A program made the translations under genes and the position numbers. 64,000 bases of DNA from Branchiostoma floridae. Lineage: Eukaryota > Chordata > Leptocardii > Amphioxiformes > Branchiostomatidae. Location of the stretch: positions 15,463,569 to 15,527,568 of the forward strand of contig NC_049986.1 of NCBI RefSeq assembly GCF_000003815.2, in the 5' to 3' direction. A model generated the notes under the pieces. The model did no database searches. It saw nothing but the letters and a program-made list of their open reading frames with translations, and had not been told where the DNA came from. This document shows positions 57,697 to 64,000 of the stretch, piece by piece; within the stretch, counting starts at the first letter, position 1, and each line of letters opens with the position of its first letter.

Positions 57697-60600
57697 ATGC
57701 AGGACAGGATGAGTTCCAACGGGGTGACGTACCAGCCCCGCCGCCGAGCGGTCCCGACCGTCGCCGACATCGTCCGAAGAAGCGAGGAGAACCGAAGATA
57801 CAACAAAAGGTCCCAGGCGCGTCTTAACAACTCCTTGGAGGTAAAAGTTTCATTAATTCATTCATCAGTACTTTATTTATCAATTTCTTTTGCTTATCAT
57901 TAGGTATGCTTAGAAGTAAGGCAGACCTAATGCCATTTGATCAAATGTGTGAATGTGTGAAAACGAAAGGAAATCTCAACGTGATCCCTCAAGTTTTCTG
58001 TGAAATGAGATCGAAAGTTGACAGATTAAAGTCAGAGGCAAGCATCTGCCTGTCGCCATGAATACTGCATGCAACACAATTAGTTAGTTGGTAACTGTAG
58101 ACCCCGTTCAATCATGGGAAGGGCATTTCGGTTGGGGCTGCACCCGTCCTTTGAAGGGGAGGTAAAATGGGGGTTACGTGTTCGAGGAGGTGATCCGAGC
58201 AAAGGGGAGGGGCTAGCATGCAAAATTTCACCGTACTACTGAAACAATATTCAAACGTACTGCCCTATGTGCCACCACAAGGGTCCGAACGTACGAACAC
58301 TTCATCCTTGGTAGGCCATGCGAACGCTCTTGCGTGCCTACTGCCATGCCCCTAAAGCCCACAATTATCGGACTCTGTTGCGATTATGTGCCGCGACCTC
58401 TTTGTCAACAGGTGGAAATGCGTGTAATGCAGTTTTATGTTTGTGTATACGTGCACGCTGGAGTAGAAGTAATAAGATATACAGAAGGAAAGAATACGGA
58501 CGGCTTTAGGCTTAGCCCACCAAATTTGAATAAAAGAACCAGCAAGCAACAAAAGTTTGTTAAGACCACCGACTATTACTTGAGACCCGGCATAGCTGTC
58601 TTAATCTATCCAAATATCTGCTGGAATTTTAAACATTGACATTGAGGGTAGGTGGATTAAGGTCGCCTTTGACATGCTTATCAAAGTGTGGTCCCATAAT
58701 CGGCTGTACGAGTTCCCATGTCTGTAGACAAAGGGCGACTCCAAGTTTTCCTAGTTCTGTAGAAATTTTGTGGCTTAAAATTGATTCGCCCGCTCAGAGT
58801 CATGTTGCCACAGCTGGTCATATATATAGCAGGGCTATCAAACCTGGTATTTACGATACAATAGCGAAGCTTAAGCAAAACTGTCTGTCCCTCATCCAAA
58901 AAGTAGGAAAAAGAAATGATTTAGGTAGTTTTAGAGCAATATGCTTTCGTTTTGATACTGCTACTACTGGTAAAATGTTTGATGCTTTGACCAAGCGCGC
59001 ATTTGAACTGTGATTTGTGCGTATATACCACGAAGTAACCGATGGTATAAATTACAGTAATTCAGGAAAGAGTCCCACCCACTCTATTGAGGCAGTAATA
59101 CCTAAGACTAACAGTACTGCCGGCGGCAGCCTAGAAATGTGTTCGTTTCTTTACTAGTAAAACATCTAAGAACAACCTCAGGCTAAGACGTCCAGAATCT
59201 TAGACCGTCTTTGTTCCACGTCTTAGCTACAGACGTCTTGACGCACGTGTTGTGCTATGTTGGCTTGGTAGTTAAGACAAGCAGTTCTAATCTTACACGT
59301 TCTATTCTTCGGTAAAAATTTGAAGTAATCTTCGATTTCAAAAGCTGAAAGATCGAAGATGATCTTTGTGATTAAAGAATTCCGGAGACCGAAAATTACT
59401 AATTCCAGAGACCGAAAATTACACAAAATCCAGATGGAGAATTTTATGTTTGGAAATATTCGACAGCAATCAACAATAATTTGGCAATACAACCCTGTTC
59501 ATTCTAAATATCATACAAAGATATGATGTGGAATATAACCATTATTCTAGCTGTTGTAAGGATTAGGAGAGGGGGTGGTTGATCTGTATGGGGGCCGTAT
59601 GGAAGCCTTAGCCCGTACCAGGCTCCACAGGTTGCTGGAAAAATAATAGAAATTGGACAAATATAGTCAGATAAAATGTCAGACGATTTAGCCGGGTCGC
59701 AAACCATACTCATCGGCCAACTAACGCCTTTGGCATGTTGTCAAATCAAATCTGTCCAATTTCTGCTATTTTCCAACGACCTGTAGAGCATGGAAGAGGC
59801 TTAAAATCCCATACGTTTCTCATACGGGCGTGGATACGTGTATATAGGCACGTGTGGACCCACCTTAAGGTCATCATCCGAACGGACGTGCTTTAATCTC
59901 AGCCTGTGGCTGGTTTAGACACACTAGAGGCAACAGTTGTACTTAGAATAAGCTGGATCGAAAGCCTGCACACAAATTGAGCGGAATAAACCCTATACTT
60001 AAATTGAGCGGGATAAGCATAAAGTACCCAAGGACAACCAACAAAGTCGACAAGCTGTCCATCCACCTGTAAGATAACCTTAGGATTGTGAAGCAGATTG
60101 TGTTCTATTGAAGTCATCTGTCTTCTCTGAACTGTTATATAACAAAACTGAAGCAATTTAAAGAATGTATCCCAAATATTTCGTAACTCTATATAGATCT
60201 CTTTAATTCATCCCTAACAAAGGTATTTTAGTGGTTATACAGACCAAAATTAAGTTCACATCTTTCGGACTGCTGATGATCACAGTTCATCTTATTATCC
60301 CATTCCACTAGGCGACGACTTAGGGCGTGGGCGTGCGATCGCCAACTTCGTGCATTTTGGAGGACAAAAATGCTCGTCTACTGCAAAGTTCAACTGTCTT
60401 GGTACACAAAATCATTTTGTCGAACAATGTCGGTGGTTGGTTCTGTCACGGCCTGCTTGAAAATCCTATGGCATCAAAATCGTACGACGAACGCACGGCC
60501 TATGTGACCGTCCCCTTCGCTGCTTCCGCCCTGCGACCTAAAATTTGACAGCGCGTTCAATGAAATGTCGTAAAGATAAATGAAATAAAATTACACTATG

Positions 60601-62342
60601 TTCCTCCTCCAGGGTTCGCACGGACTGGAGGCCGTGAAGGCGTACCAGCTGACCACCATGACGAAGGAGAAGAAGAGAATCGAGAGGGAGTTGGAGAAGA
60701 TACGGGAAGGAAGGTTAGGCATTGCTTGTAGAGTGATGGCTATCAGTCAACAGTGTTTTTTTTTTTATATTGGAAGCCTAAAAGTTGCAAAGTCTCTATC
60801 ATAATAACTACATGTGCACGCTGTCAAAATAAGTTGCCAGGGGAGTTTGGCCAAATTAGGGCAACATTACCCATATCGCGGACACTCTCATATCTTTCCG
60901 AATTTTACAATCTTCTACAATTCTACAATCCCGGTGGAGACAACTGACAATATTGCTACATTATGTAGATAAAATACGACACATAGTAGCGTCAATGAGA
61001 TGTAATTAACCAGGGACGGGGAAGAACGAGACAAAAGAAAGGAAAGAAGGGTTGATAGAAAGTGTTACGAGCAATACCAAACAACTGTCTTTCCCTGTGT
61101 AGGTACAGTCAGCGTGGCCGCGGGTTCGGTACCCAGATCTCCCTGCGCCAATCCTCCGGACAGGACGGTGAGAATGATCGGGACGTCAGGCGGTCTGGCC
61201 TGCCCGCCATCAGTCCCAGGCGCGGCACAGGTGAGAGGAGTACTTCCGTCAGAGATGGCAGACTTCACCCCTTACTTATACTGCCTCGTGACCCTGTCAT
61301 AACTTGAGTATCCCCCTTTGACCATCAGGTTCTTCTTCTTCTTTCGTGTCATTTTTCTTCTTTCACCAACCAGTGAAAGGGGAGTATGGGAGCCCTGGTA
61401 AACTAACCAGGATGATACTCAGGCTAACCCTGTCAGTCCCACTGACAACAAAATGGCAGCGCTAAGCATGTATGGCAACACTTCATTGTGTAGGAGACAC
61501 ACACATACACACAGACAGACAGATGAACGGATGGACGGACAGACATGCAGACAAGCGTACAGGCAAATAGAGAAGCCAAGCCAAAAACAAGCTTTGAAGT
61601 TAGATGCACAGGAGCAGCCTTAATGAGGATGAACTGTTTCTGAATAATTTACACGTGTCACTTGACATTTTTTGTTATGATTGACAAATGGGTCACAAAT
61701 GTTACGTTGTATCTTTCTCCTACAGCTGCTGTTAGTAAGTCGGTAGAACTGCCCTCCTCGCCAACAGACATTGAAGAAGAACTTGAGATGTCCAGGAAGT
61801 CACGTGAACTGAAGGCCATCTTGGAAGCCCAGAACAAGAGCCTGCAAGAAAAGGTAAACCAGTTCATCGGCGTGGACGAGAGGACCAAGAGAAAAGCGCG
61901 AGATTCGCCGAGACTTCCGCGCGGCGAGAACGGGATGGAGATCAACATGGACGAAGTGAAGGAGTCCATAGCGAAAAGACTCGCTTCAAAGAGCAGCATT
62001 GAAAGTACCGAGGAGCCGCGACTGGACTCGGTTCCCGTGCTACCGGACATCCAAGACGCGCCCGGCAAGGTGAATAGTTTAGTAGCACCAGCGTCTCAGA
62101 AGAAAAGTGACCTCCAGAGCGTTGAAGACTTCTTAGCCAACCCGGTGTTTAATCCGGAGTTGTACGCGCCTGACGGTCACGTGAGGACTTTACACACCTT
62201 ACCTAATTTTAAAGACTCCTTCGATGAAGCCAAGAAGGCGAGGTACCTGAGGATGGGCAAGGGAGAGCTTCTGCCGAGCGAAATACCGCTCTCTGTCAAT
62301 GAGATCTTTGCTAAAAACGAAGAAATGGAAGCCAAGGAGTGA
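57697..62342 (+). CDS. Gene E: coiled-coil protein resembling the CCDC190 family (four coding exons)
   Basis: Exons: 57697-57840, 60613-60713, 61103-61230, 61726-62342 (TGA). They sum to 990 nt, or 329 residues, with consistent phases. The first coding exon has an acceptor at 57673-57674, so 5' non-coding exons lie upstream. A basic N-terminus (YQPRRRAVPTVADIVRRSEE) leads into a helix across the exon 1-2 junction: RSQARLNNSLE, then VKAYQLTTMTKEKKRIEREL (about residues 35-80). This pattern resembles the N-terminal coiled coil of vertebrate CCDC190, a protein of about 300 residues with no defined activity. A second helical stretch follows at about 140-185 (EEELEMSRKSRELKAI), then a charged, Ser/Pro-rich C-terminus. 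It has no signal peptide or membrane segment and is probably intracellular. The family call rests on remembered pattern similarity. A second in-frame ATG at 57709 is an alternative start. Confidence 0.7.
58082..58290 (+). repeat. SINE-like repeat, copy 2 (gene E intron 1)
   Basis: Second copy of the family at 54985. It carries CCCGTTCAATCATGGGAAGG, GGGGCTGCACCCGTCC, GTAAAATGGG, CTACTGAAACA and CCTATGTGCCA in the same order. Confidence 0.65.
58318..59013 (+). other. Unrecognised coding-like stretch in gene E intron 1
   Basis: Two abutting ORFs (58334-58639 and 58636-59013) have unusually ordinary protein-like composition for this AT-rich intron, for example IAKLKQNCLSLIQKVGKRND and SFRAICFRFDTATTGKMFD. 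I do not recognise a family. They may be a decayed transposon protein or chance. Neither has splice sites that join gene E. Confidence 0.25.
59600..59802. mobile_element. About 200-bp MITE with long inverted arms (gene E intron 1)
   Basis: The left arm has CCAGGCTCCACAGGTTGCTG then AATAGAAATTGGACA. The right arm is its near complement: TGTCCAATTTCTGCTATTTT then CCAACGACCTGTAGAGCATG. A related single arm with CCAATTTCTACTATTTTTCC lies at 56594-56650. No coding capacity. Confidence 0.65.
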
Positions 62343-64000
62343 GGTCCAGTCTTTCGAACATGATTTGTTTTTCATCCACTACCAGTATAACTAGTCATGA
62401 TCAATATTGATTGAGCGAAATATGGCATATGACAGAAAAATAGGAAGTTATTATTGTTACATTGGTCAGTACTGACGAAAGGGTTCCTTGCAAATCCTTG
62501 TACTTTGAGAAGCTGACCGACAGTGCAGCGCTAGAAATAGTTCAGTTGTACACCACAAAGCCATGGTCATTGATTAGAACCAGACATTCCGAACAGAAGC
62601 TGACGGCTCCCCAGACGATATTTATTGTGCGTTAAAACTCAGCACTGAAGCCATGTCGTAAAACGGTTGGTTTGGTTAGCATTTGTTGGACCACATTGAT
62701 TATGTGGATGGCATCCGCGAGCGAATTAATTTTCGTAAGTTTCTAAAAGGAAAACTTTGTGACCATACGGTAAATCGTACAAAAGGCAGAAAATGAGCAA
62801 ATACATGCTGGAAATCGTAAAACAATATCAGAACCAGACTAAAATTTTATCGTTTGCTTTGACACATTCAGTGTGTTCAATCATTTTTCAACATTTCTGA
62901 CCTCTAAATTTCATGATGATAGAAACTTTTGTTCAAAAGGGTTTATGTTCCCTCACACGCTCGAGTCAGTTTTTGGGGGCCCAGTGGATGGCATCCATAT
63001 AATGAAATCACATGGCCTCAGAGTGTCACTCTCCTGATTTTCGTGCAACGGTTAGTGTACACAGTCTGACACGGCGCCGACCTATTTGACGGCCGCTTTC
63101 TACTTCAAGTTGACTACAATACAGTAGTGTAAGATGGGCTGATGTGATAAATATGGGACGTGACTCGCACGGGTCAAAAGTTCATGACCGTGAGGACGCT
63201 TCGAACCATTAAAGACCGCCATTTTGTTTTCACATTTGTCGTTCTAAAAAGACAACGCATGTGTAAGAAAGGGCAAAAAATGAAATAAAAACAAAGGTCT
63301 CACTCTTTAGGATGTCAAATGTACAACTAAATGTATAACCATTCTGCATCGACTATCGATAGTATACGAACAAAAAACATTTAATGTTGAAATTTGACAA
63401 AAAATGTCTGGCGAACAAACATCAGCCGTTCAGCGTTTCGTGACAGAAATGTATCGTCCCTCGTTGGCAATATCCATAACTCTAGCTCTACAGTTTGTTG
63501 CAAAACACATATTAACGATGGGGCATCTGGATACAGTGCAAGTATGTAAGACTACGCAATATATCCCAGGGATATGTTCAGAGTTAGTTGTCTAGGTAGT
63601 TGATAGCCGGTGGTTGTAATGTGGTGTTATCTTCCCAACGACGCCGCCGTAAACGGTCGCGGCAGACAATTTATGTATGGGGAGTTCTGGGTTTCTCGTA
63701 GTCTGTGCAACACAAACTCTGCTGTCCAGGGCTGTAACTGGCCCCTTTTAGGGGGCCGGCGGATGTTGGGTGGGCTGCTATAAGCGAGATTTATTCAGGC
63801 TAGGTTACTCGGTACATTACTCAACAGGAGAAGTCCATTATTCAGGAGAAATATTAGATTATTTTACAGTTCAAACTTCTTACCCTAGGTACGTAGAATT
63901 TTGATGTTACAGTTACATGCTCTAATGTCATTTAGCCTTTGAATGTACCAAAAGCAATATTTTGTGCATGTGTTTACTTTGACTTGACAATGTAACGTTA
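62343..64000. other. Downstream flank of gene E, no gene seen
   Basis: No gene or RNA is recognised. GTGGATGGCATCC occurs twice (about 62704 and 62986). An AATAAA lies near 63284, about 940 bases after the gene E stop, and is a distant candidate for its polyadenylation signal. The stretch near 63715-63760 matches a repeat seen reversed at about 57250. Confidence 0.5.

Noticed and set aside
1-64000. CRISPR arrays, bacterial operons or ribosome-binding sites
   Set aside because: The intron-rich layout is eukaryotic and no regular repeat-spacer array was seen.

Overview
The window looks like animal nuclear DNA. Genes are split into many short exons with GT-AG introns, and transposons and simple repeats are dense. 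One 168-base run of N is present. The mix of BEL/Pao, LINE, Penelope-like, hAT-type and TTAA-type elements, and the gene family described below, suggest a marine invertebrate deuterostome, most likely an amphioxus (Branchiostoma). The species is an inference and is not proven by the sequence.

The core (about 4.1-47.9 kb) is a head-to-tail array of four plus-strand genes of one family. Each complete copy has 20 coding exons with the same intron phases. Each encodes a secreted protein of about 916-929 residues built from four consecutive SOUL/HEBP-like heme-binding domains. Copy A (4114-8709) shows only exons 10-20. Copy B (10124-20943), copy C (22544-32817) and the diverged copy D (37406-47857) are complete. 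Exon sums are multiples of three and no internal stops were found on hand translation. A-C are recent duplicates that also share intron and flanking sequence; D is an older paralogue.

Mobile DNA has colonised the array. A minus-strand BEL/Pao-type retrotransposon with an open gag/protease frame fills 1-2455, and its probable LTR/leader runs to about 3.9 kb. A 5'-truncated, frame-broken LINE sits in intron 16 of copy B. A Penelope-like element with a GIY-YIG endonuclease and 144-bp inverted arms landed on the exon 17 splice donor of copy C and duplicated it. A TTAA-flanked 0.9-kb element and a hairpin MITE sit in introns of copy C. A 440-bp hAT-type MITE with an 8-bp target duplication sits in intron 1 of copy D. 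A 40-bp perfect palindrome sits in intron 19 of copy A.

The 33-37.4 kb spacer has a long inverted structure built around a GGAACGAAAA-type tandem array; the N gap lies in one arm. From 47.9 to 57.7 kb I see no convincing gene, only simple repeats (a large CTCTA array), SINE-like and MITE-like repeats. From 57.7 to 62.3 kb a four-coding-exon gene (E) encodes a 329-residue coiled-coil protein resembling the CCDC190 family. The last 1.6 kb shows no gene.

Functionally, the SOUL array probably supplies extracellular tetrapyrrole-binding or related proteins. Ligand and role are inferred from the fold family only.
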